NCBI GenBank assembly: GCA_963978895.1
Contig: OZ022242.1
Coordinates: forward strand, 19,931,977 to 19,995,976
Reading direction: 5' to 3'
Source of the DNA: Erpobdella octoculata
Taxonomy: Eukaryota; Annelida; Clitellata; Hirudinida; Erpobdellidae
Length of the DNA stretch: 64,000 bases
Positions within the stretch are counted from its first letter, which is position 1, and each line of letters begins with the position of its first letter. This document shows, in pieces, positions 13,167 to 30,463 of this stretch. A program made the translations under genes and the position numbers. Under the pieces are notes generated by a model that was not told the DNA's origin, did no database searches, and saw only the letters and a program-made list of their open reading frames with translations.

Positions 13167-13330
13167 TGTCTTTGCATGCGTGCGTGAGTGAATGTGTGTA
13201 TGCGTGAGTGAAAGAGTGTGTGTGTATGTGTGCGTGAGTGAAAGAGTGTGTGCATGTGTGCGTGAAAGAGTGAGTATGCGTGTGTATGCGTGCGTACGTG
13301 AAAAACGAGTGAATAAATGAATGAAAGATT
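13150..13330. repeat. GTGCGTGAGTGAAAGAGT simple-sequence tract
   Basis: Imperfect repeats of GTGTGTGCGTGAGTGAAAGAG. It resembles the tract at 11765-11820 on the other side of the inserted element. Confidence 0.8.
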
Positions 13331-13546
13331 AAGCAAAAGTTAAAAGTAATTAATCAAGTCGAGCCCAAAACAACCCAAAAATCCAATTCTTTCCATGTTT
13401 TCAACCAAGAAACACAATTAATTAAAATCTAAAAATGAGAAAAAACTTTCAGCTTAAAAATGACAAAAATCAACCAAATAAAAACAAAATCCAAAAATAA
13501 TTAAAATAAAGTTGCTTCAATGTTTTAAATTGCGATGATTTTCCTA

Positions 13547-18011
<4,465 letters not shown>

Positions 18012-18828
18012 GACTTCCTTTTTTATTTTTGTAAAAAAAATTTAAGTTTCTACTTACTAAACTAAATTAAAAAATCTGAGTTTACTAAAGTTAACAGATT
18101 TTTGCACCAACTTCAACACTCTCTAATCCAAATACAAGTCTAAACAATAAATGATTATCACAATTAAAATGCCCAGTACGCTCTCAAAATTGTTTAATAA
18201 TGGCTTAAACTAATTTTGAAAGAATTGTCAAAGCTGACGAGAACAGCCACGGCCATTCAGAAGCTTTTGTTGCTAGGACGTTGTCATAATACGCTTTCCG
18301 AAGTTTTGGGGAAAAGTTTAAAAATTAAAAAATACTCTTTTGTTTAAATTCAAATTTAAAAACATAAAACATTAAATAGTCACAATTGTTTAAATTAATT
18401 TTATTTATGTTACCATCAAATTAATAATTGTTTTCTTTCCAAAAATAAATTGAATGTTATGTAGGGAGACCTTTTATAAAGCTTTACGATGAAAGCTGAC
18501 TCAGAAACACAACACTTTAAGAAAACGTAAATATTAAATCAACTACAAAAAACAAAATAAAATTGTTTAAAATAGACCTAATATTCGAAAAAAAAATTAC
18601 AGGCGGTGTGGCCGGAGATAGAGAGCTGCAGCGGCGGATCCAGGCCACACAATTTTACATTTTTATTCAAATCAATCATACAAAAAAACTATAAGTGATA
18701 GAATTAAAAAAAATTCACACAATAAAAGCAAAAACATTTTACTACTAAAAACTGCTCATCAAAACTTTTCAAATTCTGACAATTTTATAAAAAATGATAA
18801 ATAACGCAACCTTTCCTAAAATTTTTGG
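18012..18828. other. Upstream of CCDC24; solitary hAT terminal sequence at 18632
   Basis: No gene is seen. The CCDC24 promoter should lie here but I recognise no core element. CAGCGGCGGATCCAGG near 18632-18647 is the terminal sequence of a hAT family whose opposite orientation ends at about 24296. No matching target duplication is visible. Confidence 0.5.
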
Positions 18829-18829
18829 G

Positions 18830-20160
18830 TGGCCATTCAGTACAGCCTGGTAGTGCTGAATGGCCACCCCCTAGTACTAAATGGCCACTCATGCAATTTT
18901 TATTATAGAAGACACAATCCTCACCAAATGGTAAGTCAAAATGTTTTATTTCACAGACAAATCTTTATTAATGTTAATTAAAAAAATCATAAAAGCATTT
19001 TGTCATTTTATTAAAAAGTTGTAGCCTACAATCCAAGACTATATAATGAAAAGTCAAAAGAAAATTTAATATGCCCATTTCTTCTCTTGAATTTTTCAAG
19101 GATTGGATCTCTTAGTTTTACAACAATTTGATCTAAATCTGCCTCACAAATACATTTATCCTTAGAGAAAAATTTGGCCTCCTTGGTGTCTTTATCCTTG
19201 TACAAAAACTTAAAAAAATCAGCAAAATCTTTATCGCCTTTGACTTCCATGGTTTTATCTACATAATAGGTTTTCAAGTCAAAAACATATTCAAAAATAC
19301 ACCAATCCCCTATTTTTATCCTAGTTTTGTCAAGGGCAAAATGAGCATCTTTACTGGTATGTAGATGTTGATTCCCCGTCAGGCTCGATGTCTGGAAAGC
19401 TTTTAGAAATATCTCTTCTTGCTGCAAGTTTTGATGTTTTTAATTTGGATCTCCTCAAACCTTTTTCTGCTTCTCAGCTGCAGATTTTACTGGCAAGCAA
19501 GCTTTCAAAACATCTTTTACTGCTTTTCCATGTTTTTTTGAGACCATCCCCCCTTCAAAGCTGTAGATACTCGGTTTCTCATTCTGAAACATAACCATAA
19601 AACATTATTAAGTAGTGATTAATATGTATATGTCTTGAATATATTAAACAATTTCATTTTATTACATTAAATCTTTGATCAATAATGAACCTCAACACAT
19701 TTATGAAAATTTAAACATTCAGCAATACGGAATGACTATGGCCATTCAGTACGACCTTACAGTGGCCATTCAGTACGAACCGAGATGTACGAGCATTTTA
19801 GTGTGCTACGAGCAAAATAATATTTGTAGACATCCAAAATTTAGATTAAAATATTAATCATACATCTCTTTAATTAAAAAAAAAATCTTACAAAATATAA
19901 CCTTCAATATTTGATGATAATAGAATAGTTCTGACCCGACTTGTTTTCACTTTTTCTTGCGAAAAACCAAAAAGCTCTATAAATGCCGAACGAAATAATA
20001 CACGAGAGACAAAAAAACAGCACTGAACAAAGAGTTCATATATATATACATTTTAAAAAAGGAATGGGCGTAAAAAATAATTTAACCAATTTAACAAATG
20101 AGAAAATCTCAGTGGCCGTTCTGTACAGTGGCCATTCAGTACGGTTCTCCCCTATTTAAA
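18830..20160 (-). mobile_element. DNA-transposon remnant with repeated TGGCCATTCAGTAC motif
   Basis: The motif TGGCCATTCAGTAC, exact or with one or two changes, recurs at about 18832, 18865 (inverted), 18886, 19740, 19764, 20114 and 20130. This resembles subterminal transposase-binding repeats. Between them, on the minus strand (19570-19026), is a frame-broken coding stretch ending KFSFDFSLYSLGL, with a segment 'IKIGDWCIFEY' that recalls the C-terminal extension of some transposon proteins. The right boundary is probably AGGGGAGAACCGTAC (inverted) at 20140-20155; the left boundary is not found. Confidence 0.5.
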
Positions 20161-20394
20161 ATAATACCTCAAAAAACATTTAGACCTCTACTGGCAGGCT
20201 CAGCAAAAAAAATGAAAATGACACTTTTCTTTTACTTGATAGGTTCAGAAAATTAAACAGCAAGTTCTTACAGCAGTAATTATTTGTTATATAAATGAAA
20301 AATGAAACAAAAAGAAAATGTTTCCTGATTTCTGCATGCGGCGGATTTAATGAATACCCCTACTATTGACTGGTTTGTTTAAATGCTTTTATTT

Positions 20395-20530
20395 AACTTC
20401 ACTCGTCTTTCTGTTTGTTTGTTTGTCTGTGGTGATAAAATCTTAGAGACAAATATTCACCCACTTTTCGACCACCTAGAGCTCTAAAACTTTCAGGAAA
20501 GCTTTATTCTGGATGACAATACACGAATTG
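20395..20530. repeat. Dispersed repeat related to 17565-17700
   Basis: Contains 'TTTCGACCACCTAGAGCTCT', then 'AAACTTTCAG' and 'GGATGACAATACACG'. The same order is found in CCDC24 intron 1, and the first part also near 50100. Confidence 0.6.
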
Positions 20531-20739
20531 AATGTTTTCGACATGAATTAGGCATTAAATCAATTAAAATTAATCAAATTCAATTTTATATGAAAGTTAG
20601 TGTTGTTGTCGTTGTTGTAATAAACACAAAATTGAATTTCAAGTTGACCGTTACAGGTAAACGCAAATTCGACTAATATTCATCAACTTAAAGTTTTGAA
20701 ACATTCAGATATAGGATATTCCGACCCTTCTCCTACAAA

Positions 20740-21534
20740 TTGAAAATTGAAAATTGCTTTCTACAACTGGCGGCCTGGACGGCATCAAATCGGCTGTCGC
20801 TGAACTCTGATAAGACGGAAGCATTGTGGCTCGGCTCCCGCTATGGGCTACGATTGGTGCCGACACTTCCTTTGCTCTTCGCTGGAGGTACCATCCAGCC
20901 TTCGGTAACCATCAGGAATCTTGGGGTCTACTTTGATCCATCCCTGTCTATGGCGACTCACGTAAACAGAACATCGGCCGGGTGCTACGCGGCCCTCCGC
21001 ACTCTTAGGGAGGTCAAACTTTTTGTCTCTGAAGAAGTACTCACATCTCTAGTAGTTCAGTTGGTCCACGCCAGAATGAACTATTGCAATTCTTTACTTA
21101 GTAACAACAGCCAGAAAACACTTAACACCTTACAAAAAATAATGAATGCCCCAGCAAGACTCATATTTTTTTCACGACGAACAGATCATATAACTCCCCT
21201 GCTAGTCAGCCTGCGCTGGCTAAAAATAACTTAAAAAATTACTCTAATGATAGCTAGCTTGGTCTTCAATGCAATGATGTCCGGTTCACCAAAGTACATC
21301 AGTGCCTTCCTGACTAGCACAAAAACAGTGACAAGACGATCTTTCCTTCAATCGGCTGACCAACTCACCTTCATCACCCCAAGACCACGACTCACGACGA
21401 CTTTTGGAGGGCGGTCTTTCCACTCTGTAGGACCTGCTTTCTGGAATGTCCTTCCGCCGGACGTGCGCAAGTGCAAAGCTGCTTTGGAGTTCGCTCTGGC
21501 ATATCTTTTTAAACTAGCTTTTACTCAGTCTTGA
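20740..21534 (+). pseudogene. CR1-like LINE reverse transcriptase, 3' part, broken
   Basis: Reads through the end of a non-LTR reverse transcriptase ORF2: SANRLSLNSDKTE-like start, IRNLGVYFDPSLSMATHV, RMNYCNSLL, SRRTDHITPLLVSLRWLK, then GGRSFHSVGPAFWNVLPPDV. One in-frame TAA (21232-21234) splits it. The YADD part and everything upstream are missing, as expected for a 5'-truncated insertion. AATAAAGAATA lies 3' at about 21687. Confidence 0.85.
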
Positions 21535-22400
21535 ATAGAATTGACCTGTCTTTTTGTGGTGATCTTTTATTTTTATTTTTATTTATGTACTACTTGCTTC
21601 TATATTCTGATTTTCCTTTGTGACTGTCTTTTTGAACTGAAGCCTTATTTTAAGATTTTTAATGCATTTTAAAAATTGGAAAAAGAATAAAGAATAGTTG
21701 TATTCTCGATAACAATATATGGATGAAGTGTTTTAGATAACAACTAATTCATACATCGAGTTAAATTGAAATGAATTTTGATTTCATATGAAAGAAATAA
21801 ACAATGTACAAGATTGAGCGTAGCAGTTGTTTTAGATTCAAAAATTTTAGTTTGTTGACTCAGATAAAGCATTTTTTTCTTTTTTTCTTTACATGTTTAC
21901 ATGTTGGTCTAACCATAACATATTGTTAATAACCGAAGTATTACAGCGCAACAGATGTAATAGGTATGTCCATTAAGCAATCATTAGGTATTCACTTTTA
22001 TACAACAATCTGCTTCAACTACCACCTAAACTTGGCTGGCTCCAAGAGCTCTGATGATCTGGCAATTAGGACATTGCGGATGAAAAATTTGATTGAGTTT
22101 TCATCAGCGCATCAAAAATAACATAATAATTGACAAAAACTAGCAACTAAAAGGATTTGGAAAAAATACAATGCAGAAAAAACATTTTCATTTCATCAAC
22201 TAGCTAAAGATACAGTTTAGGAAAGCGGATGATTTTCCAAAATAAGCACAACTGCTCAAAGTCATCCTTGTAGCTCTTTGCCCAAAATCATGCAAATAGC
22301 AGAGTTGTTCAAGTTTGGCTTGAACCGTTCCAGTTTGGAAATTAAGACACGGAAGAGCCTCGTTTAGTCACTCCCACAAAAACGTATACAATAATCTCAA
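21535..22400. other. LINE 3' flank and a repeat shared with 52765-52990
   Basis: The stretch 22170-22385 aligns well with 52765-52990 (both contain 'TGAACCGTTCCAGTTTG' or a close variant and 'AGTCACTCCCACAAAAACGT'). It is therefore a dispersed element, not a single-copy gene. Confidence 0.55.
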
Positions 22401-22403
22401 GCT

Positions 22404-23015
22404 TGTTGACTATATTAGGGATTTAGGCGTTGCAGTTGATAGTGAGCTACAGTTTGATAAGCACATTTCAACAATAATTCATAGAGCCCAAGCAAGAACT
22501 CGTTTAATTTTAAGATGCTTCTACTCTCGCAACAGCTTATGAAGACGACTTTTTGTGTATACGTCCGACAGTTATTGGAGTTTTGCAGCGAAGCCTGGTC
22601 GCCTCACCTAAAATATTTGTGTGACGACATAGAAAAAGTTCAGCGATCTTTCACTAAAAGACTGGAAGGTCTCAGAAACGTCTCTTACGTGAATTGACTG
22701 AAAGTTCTCAACCAGCAGTCATTGAAGCAACGCCGTCTTGAAATTGATCTGTTGCTGTGCTATAAAATTATGCACCAGCTTGTCGACACCCTACTGACCA
22801 TGGCACTGATACAATCTTCAAGCCACCGTACAAGAGGCCATCCCTACAAGCTTTACAAAATTCCATCCTCATCTGACTGGGTCAAGTATTTTTTCACCAA
22901 CAGAATAGTGGAAGCTTGGAAAAACTTGCTTCCTAGTGTTGTGACGACCAAGTCTTCGGAAGCTTTCAAAACCCGTTTAAAGGAACATTTCGCTTCGTTT
23001 TCAATTGGTTTCTAA
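22404..23015 (+). pseudogene. Second LINE reverse-transcriptase tail, broken
   Basis: Starts IRDLGVAVDSELQFDKHIST, has a frame break near 22535, then LLEFCSEAWSPHLKYLCDDI, QRSFTKRLEGLRN, a TGA at about 22695, then LLCYKIMHQLVD, a TRGHPYKLYK-like block and FFTNRIVEAWKNLLPSVV. This order is that of the C-terminal domain of CR1/L2-group LINEs. It ends with an AAATAAATAAAT run at 23127-23148, a usual LINE tail. Confidence 0.85.
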
Positions 23016-23207
23016 CTTTTTTAGTCGTTTTGCAATTTATGTTTTTTTTCTTATTTTGTTTTTTTAATGTTTTTGATAGTATTAGTGAGTGCCACTATGT
23101 GTTCTTCTGCTTTTTTTTCACAAAAAATAAAATAAATAAATAAATAATTGAAGCAGATTGTTGAATAAAACAGTTAATAACTTATGATTGCTTTACACCC
23201 ATTATCT

Positions 23208-23815
<608 letters not shown>

Positions 23816-25350
23816 TTCTTTGGTTAGACCAACACGGCCAAAAAGCCAGTCAACAACTGAGGTACTCGTCAAACCCACGGTATGCAGAAATCCAAAAACC
23901 TTTTTATTTTTTTCAGCTTTCATTCATATAACAAATAATTACTGCTGCAAGAACATACTGTTAAATCTTCTGAGCCTATTTAGACAAATGAAAGTGTCAT
24001 TTTCAACTTTTTTGCGGGACCTGTCGGCGCTGTCGGTTTAAATGTTTTTTTGTGATACTATTTGAAATACATTTTGCAGTGAATTGGTTAAAAAAAAGAT
24101 TAAAATTTGTAAATATATGCCAAATATAAGAACTATTGATGGTCGAGAGGTGAATTACTAAGAATAAAGCCTCAGGATTAAGTTAAACAAAATGAAGTTG
24201 CAAGCTAAGTAAAAAATTGAAATTAAAATTTTTTTAAACGTCTAAAGGGGGCCCCGGGCTTCTCGGGTCCTTCCCCTGGATCCGCCGCTGTGGTTATCAA
24301 CGCAAAACAATTTTGTTCTTAAAGGAACCAGAAGAAATGTAAACCACTGGCCAGTAGCCTAAAGTATTCTATGTAATTTATCAGGGCGGTCGGGCAGATG
24401 AAAAATTGTTTATAAAAGAATTTCAAATAAAAAAAACTTCATACTTTTTCAACAGTAATGAATAATTAGGTTGCGTAAAATGTTAACTGTTTATATTAGG
24501 ATGAAAATCTGCAGAGCACTTAGAAATAACATGTTTATCCTCTAGCTAGTTCAAAACACACACACAAATACACATACAGAATAGAAAGGAGGACAACCGA
24601 AGAAGAGAGAGCGAAAAATAGAGAGATGATAGTAGCATAGAGAGATAGAGAAATGATAAAAAAAAAGGGGAAAAGAGAAACTGATGGAATGCAGACACGC
24701 TGAAGAAACAAACAATTTTTTTTATCTAAAAATCTAGTTTAAGATTTTATCAATATTGTACACAATTAATTTTTTTAATAAGGCTATTCCGTTTAATAAA
24801 CAACAGTGAGTAGCACTTTTTATTCTTATTCTTTCGCTTTCGCAAGTTGCTTATAAACGGTGAATATATTTTTATGATACTACCTTATTAATATGCAATG
24901 AAGACAATAGCATTATTAAAGTTTGATCAGCACATAATGTACAGCTCGCTTGAAGTGCGAGAAAATACTTCTAAAGTTCAATGAGTTCTAGATGTACTTT
25001 TGTTTGTATCGTCTCTCTTCTTTTTTTATGAAGTTTTTATCTTTTTCTTAATCTTGTTCTTTAAAGCACGTTGAAATAATTTTGTTTAAAAATAACACAA
25101 AATAGTAAAGATTAGAATTTTGAAAACGCATGAAAAAACAATTACAAATCCGTTTAATAAACAACATTACCCAGTCGTTTGTCTTACTGTCAATCTTGAG
25201 TTGTAGATATTTACATAATTGTCCAGAAAATTCATATTTAAACATTCTAATAACTCTGGCTAGACAGACAGCTAGCTCTAAAGTACACGACGACTTCTCT
25301 TAAATACAACCACCGACAACTACAGCAACGTTACTTTCATTTATGATGAA
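23816..25350. other. Intergenic; hAT right terminus at about 24281-24296
   Basis: CCTGGATCCGCCGCTG is a hAT-type right end (inverse of the sequence at 18632). A GA-rich stretch follows at 24580-24690. No gene is seen between here and the 3' end of PANK-like A. Confidence 0.5.
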
Positions 25351-25358
25351 AATTATAA

Positions 25359-25364
25359 TTTATT
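25359..25364 (-). terminator. Poly(A) signal of PANK-like A
   Basis: AATAAA on the minus strand, 16 nt beyond the stop codon of copy A. Position and hexamer are appropriate for a very short 3' UTR. Confidence 0.55.
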
Positions 25365-25379
25365 ATACGTCTTTTCTAT

Positions 25380-28237
25380 TTAAAGTCGAACTTGTTCTTG
25401 TGAACTTTTCTTCTTTTCAATCTCAACGTTTTCCAGCCACACCCCCAAAGCGCAGATGAAACCTGGGTGTCTCACAGAATGCATCTTCACTAATGGTATC
25501 TGTGCAAATAATGTTGGTGAAAACATTATTAAATTAATTATAACTTTCATTACACTTCCAAAGCCATGTTTATTTTTATAATTTAAGTATTATGAATTAT
25601 TTTAATTTACAAGTTGGTTTATTTTATATATAAAAAAAAAGAACTATCAGTAAACGGGCAATAAACTATTCAGTACTCAACCTTTTAACTTAATTAGTAT
25701 TAATTACTCGTGCCGTTGACAAATTTCAGCTAATATATATTTGTTATGAGTGTCTAGAGAGTTTCAGAAGAGCCTGTTTGAGTGTTTGACGATTACCTAA
25801 CTGTTCAAAATAAGCGTAGTAATAGCTCTACTCTGCATGCTTGCCAGCTAATGGAGTGTAGATGAGACCTATTTGCTAGTAATTCTGCCACGTATTTCGC
25901 TAATCTGCCAACTTTATGATCTAAACAAAACACTTCGGGAATTTTGCAATAACTTCCAAAGTTACAAAGTTATTTGGCAACAATAACATTTCAAGCACTC
26001 GACTTACCCCTTTGAAATTGTTTATCACTATATCTGTTATCAGGCACTTCTCGATGTATTCTCTAATCAGGCTGTACTTAATCAGCGATCCGCTGAAAAG
26101 AATTGTCTTGGCGTTGTATACTTTGGCATTGAGATACGCCATTTTTGCCACTCTTTTCGCTTCAAGCTGCAGCAAACCGGCAGCTAAATCGTCGTTGTTA
26201 AAAGTGCCTGAATTCAAATTTTAATAAATTGTTATAGAAGTTTATTGTGATGCAATAATTGATAAATACATTTATTCTAGTATAAATGACAATGGTGACA
26301 AAATTGCTATTTTTTTACCTTTTCCTTTCACATTGCTGGATGCTAGTTTCCCCAAGTCGAAAACAACAATATCTTCGGGGAAGCCGCTGTACCAATCCTC
26401 TTCAGTGTGCTCTTGACTCATGGCGTCTCCGACTGTTACGTGAACCTTTTCTGGACATCCTCTTTCAGCCATTTTGATGAATTTATGAAAGCTCTGAGCA
26501 AATAAAATTTTTCAGGTTCAATTTGCAGGAGAGTTAGTATTGAATATTGTTGTTATTCATATTTTGATATGAATTTCCAAAAAAAATTATGCCAAACTTC
26601 GGGATGTCAATTTTTTTAACTTTATTACGCGTAAAAAATATTTCACAGAATATTTTTTATTGAATATTATCTTCCTTACCTTCTCACCCGTCATTTGTTC
26701 TGCCATGCCGCACAGAGTCTTGCCCGCTCCTGGAATTGCGTCAACCACAGACAGATTGTGGTCGTTGTCGATCTGTTCATGAAATTGAAGAAAATTTAAT
26801 GACTCACAAGATATTTTATTTATGAGTTATGCAAGGCAGTTTTTAAACAATGCTGAAATTTTCACGCTGATTGATAAGCACTTGTTGATTAGTTTACTAA
26901 GAATAATTATTTTTGGCAATAATTGGTCGAGACATTGAACGCTTACTAAGGCAACGGGAACAGCTGATCCAAGGTGTATAAGCAAAGCCGGTGTTTCAAA
27001 GTCACCTTGATAAGCCAAGTGATCTTTTATCCATTTCTTGGTGTCATTTCCAAAAAGCAGTTTTCCAATTGGAAGGTTTGCCATCATCGCTTGAAGGTCA
27101 GAATCAGAAGTATTTGAGGTTGTTGCTTCTGGTTTGCTATTTTCAGCAGCAGTAGTAGTCGACAGTGTTTTGAGGTTATCCTTTAAAAAATAATGCAAAT
27201 CGTATGATGTTTATAATTAATTTATTTTTATATTTTTTGAGCATTCTAATTATTATTCCGATTGAGTTGCTTGTTGTGATAGTCTTGTTAAAAATTATGC
27301 TAAAATCAGAGCTTCAGATGAAAAAATAAATATCTATTTAAATGATATTATATTATGCTACCTTAGAGCCGTTTGTAGAAGATCCCTCGTTATTTTTATC
27401 TTTGCCCATCAAATGGCTCATTGTAGTTTCACCAAGGTTGTCCCATTTTATAAACGTTTTCATTAAAACAGTGCACATTCTTTTTGCAAAGTTAACGGCT
27501 TCGACGTTTAAATCGTAGACGTTCAAGTTCAGTTTGTCAAAGTTTTTCACGAATGAGTTAAAGGCCATCATCTCTGAATAGAGCTTTGTTCTAAAAATAT
27601 AAATTACTAGATTTTTCAATCAATTTTTTTTTAATAGAATTGTTTGCGATTTGGTTAAAACAAACTTTCTTTTATCATACAAATTAGTAAAAACGTTCAT
27701 TATAGTGATGTTTTCTTACTTGATTTTGAAAGTTTGATCAAGTTTCTTCTTGAAGTGCTGGGTGGTCACACCAGTCATCCACCACGTGACATCGTAGTCG
27801 CATGATTCCATGGCAACGTCGCACTTATCTTTTAAAAAGTCCACGACTTCTCCAATTTGATTCATGTCAAAGTGGTGAAAATGCAAAACTCCTTGACCGG
27901 GAGCCAAATCAGGCACGGGCTACAGATTACATAATCGATTGTTTAACTGTCTAACAACTTTTTGTAACATAATAATGTTCTCACTTTGATTAGTTTCCCT
28001 CTTGAGTATTCCTCTTTGGAACGGTAAATTACCTTAGTAACTGACCCACCTGTTTTTACAGTGAGTTAGTTTCAGTTCAGTAAAATTATAAATGATAAAA
28101 CATCGATGGCATTTGAATTTACCTGCATCGACGACAAATCCAAGTGGGTGGTTCATCATTTCCATGGGAACAAAAAATTTAAAATCAATCTCCCCCTCTT
28201 CATCCATCAAAGCTGGCGACGTTTCTGAACTGGCCAT
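25380..28237 (-). CDS. Pantothenate kinase-like protein, copy A (9 exons, 476 aa)
   Basis: Exons: 28237-28123, 28049-27985, 27919-27720, 27590-27362, 27180-26947, 26772-26680, 26493-26319, 26207-26008, 25499-25380; all GT-AG, phases consistent, no internal stop. Residues 37-44 (DAGGSVTK) match the N-terminal nucleotide loop of eukaryotic type II pantothenate kinases. Next come VTWWMTGVTTQHFKK (104-118), a variable Ser/Thr/Asn linker, ALLIHLGSAVPVA, PGAGKTLCGMAEQMTG, an FHKFIKMAERG helix, DLGKLASSN, a GTFNNDDLAAGLL helix, AKTILFSGSL and HPGFICALGVWL. This is PanK order to the C-terminus. The catalytic Glu position aligns with Lys117, and no Arg precedes PGAGKT. Kinase activity is therefore doubtful, and a regulatory or other role is possible. 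This is the most divergent of the three copies and the only one with an intron inside the DAG|G loop. Family assignment is from remembered similarity. Confidence 0.82.
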
Positions 28238-28412
28238 GCTTGAAAAAAGGTTTTTTCCTGGCTATATATTTTTAAAATGTTTTATAGCTGAGATAAATCG
28301 ATATTCAAATTTTATAAGGCTCTTTTTCGTTTTTGGTTTGTCTACCTTAGATAAATTAAACTTTTCTGCGAAAAGCTTGATGTGTTGAATTAGTGTGCCT
28401 GGCTTATATAGA
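28238..28412 (-). promoter_or_regulatory. Putative promoter, 5' UTR exon and UTR intron of copy A
   Basis: On the minus strand, CTATATAAG lies at about 28411-28403. A transcript start roughly 30 nt downstream would give a short non-coding exon ending TTTATCTAAG at 28346, with donor GTAGAC. The acceptor CCTTTTTTCAAG at 28239 is one base before the ATG (intron 28239-28345). Inferred from sequence signals only. Confidence 0.45.
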
Positions 28413-28426
28413 AACGTGCATGTTGT

Positions 28427-28480
28427 CAGCGGCGGATATAAAAGGGGCGGTGAGGGCTGCAACCCCCTTATCGATGAGTC
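28427..28480 (+). mobile_element. hAT left terminus next to the copy A promoter
   Basis: CAGCGGCGGATATAAAAGGG resembles the CAGCGGCGGATCCAGG ends elsewhere in the window. It begins about 15 bp upstream of the predicted TATA box of copy A. The right end was not found. Confidence 0.45.
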
Positions 28481-28693
28481 TGGAATTTTTGATCGAAATA
28501 ATTTCTTAGCGTTAGATATTTTATGACAACCAGACTGCAGTATTTCTACTTATATTTAATGTACCGAGATGAAAGAATGTGTCTAAACAAATATTTGCAG
28601 CATGTGTTTTCTAAAAATAATTCTAAAAACAGCTGTTTTCAGGATATCAAACTATTTTATAGAAATCAAATGCATAGTAACTACAAGATTGAA

Positions 28694-28696
<3 letters not shown>

Positions 28697-28774
<78 letters not shown>

Positions 28775-28788
28775 TATATATCTATATA
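28697..28788. repeat. (TA)n(GT)n compound microsatellite
   Basis: TA units, then about 19 GT units, then TATATATC. It ends at the 5' TC of the Helitron H2. Confidence 0.95.
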
Positions 28789-29436
28789 TCTATATATATA
28801 AAAGGCAACGTCTGTTCTTTAATAACGCCACCTAAATAATGTCTTTTTTATTTAAAAAAATTGTTTTGAATGTTTTTAGAAAATTAATTTTTTGAAATAT
28901 TTTCTTCTATGCAATTATATCGCGGCTTAACAAGCTGAGGGTTTCCGTTGCCTTCTGTTCCGCCGTTGTTGGTTGTCGCGATTTCTCAAAATCAAAAGTC
29001 AGTATTATTTTACTTATATCAAATATCAAAAGTACTATTATACTATTATTTTCTTTAATTTTTTTAATTACTGTATATCGTTCAAATGTTTTTGAATGTT
29101 TTAGAAAATTTATTTTTTTTTAAATATTTTCGCTATTGTATCAGAGCTATGTTTTGTTTACATTCGCTGTTTATCGTCTCGGTTTCTCGAAATCAAAGTA
29201 ATTTAAAAACTTAGGCTACTATTCTTATATTATTTAATTTTCTAATTATTATTGTTGTGTATATATTAAATTGTAAATTGTTTCGGTCGTTGTGTGTCAG
29301 GTTATCATTATCGCTCTACCAGTCTAACGGTTAGACTAGACCGTCTAACCTCTAACAGATATTATTTTGTGCTTTACAGACTTAAAAAAGAAAATTGAAA
29401 AATGTATTGTGAGTGAGTATATAGTATATATATATA

Positions 29437-30463
29437 CTAGCTGGGTTACCCGGCGTTGCCCGGGGAATTTAAAAGTTTTTTTATCGTTTTTCTCTCTGGC
29501 TCCCGTTTCCTTAACCGCTCGTTTGCCCGGGCATCTTTGCATCTATTGAAACATTTATGCAGATATTTTTGATTTTTAATTAAAAGAAATACAACAAACA
29601 CATACAGTCATTTTATTGCAAAGCTTTCTGATACACAATGTTTTTTGTTTTTCCATAAGGTGCATTAATAGTTATACTATTATACTTAAAATACATTAAT
29701 AGTTATATTGATATACTCACTCACAATAAATTTTTCAATTTTCTTGTCTGTAAGCACAAAATAATATCTGTTAGACTAAAAGTAGCACAAAATAATATCT
29801 GTTAGAGGTTAGAGTGGTTAGATTGGTTAGAGTGGTTAGACTGGTAGAGCGATAATGATAGCCTGACACACAACGACCGAAACAATTTACAATTTAATAT
29901 ATACAACAATAATTAACAATTAAATAATATAAAAATAGTAGCCTAAGTAAATAATATAAGAATAGTAGCCTAAGTTTTTAAATTACTTTGATTTCGAGAA
30001 ACCGAGACGATAAACAGCGAATGTAAACAAAACATAGCTCTGATACAATAGCGAAAATATTTAAAAAAATTAATTTTCTAAAACATTCAAAAACATTTGA
30101 ACGATATGCAGTAATTAAAAAAATAATAGTATAGTATATAGTATATTATATATTACTTTTGATATATTGATATATTGATATAATTGATATAAGTAAAATA
30201 ATACTCACTTTTGATTTTGAGAAATCGCGACAACCAACAACGACGGAACAGAAGTCGAAAGCAACCCTAAGCTCGTTAAGCCGCGATATAATTGCATAGA
30301 TAAAATATTTCTAAAAATTAATTTTCTAAAAACATTCAAAACAATTTTTTTTAATAAATGAGATTATTTGTTAGGTGGTAAATGTTTATTATGTAAAATT
30401 TCGTGCAAATCCCTTCATTGGTTTTGGCGTTATTAATGAACATACGTTGCCTTTTATATATAT

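Noticed and set aside
26680..26772. Walker A P-loop suggested by P-G-A-G-K-T in exon 6 of copy A
   Set aside because: The upstream Gly of GxxxxGK[ST] is missing (Asp in its place), and the segment aligns with the GGGT...LLTG turn of pantothenate kinases. The whole-protein order fits the PanK fold, not a P-loop NTPase.
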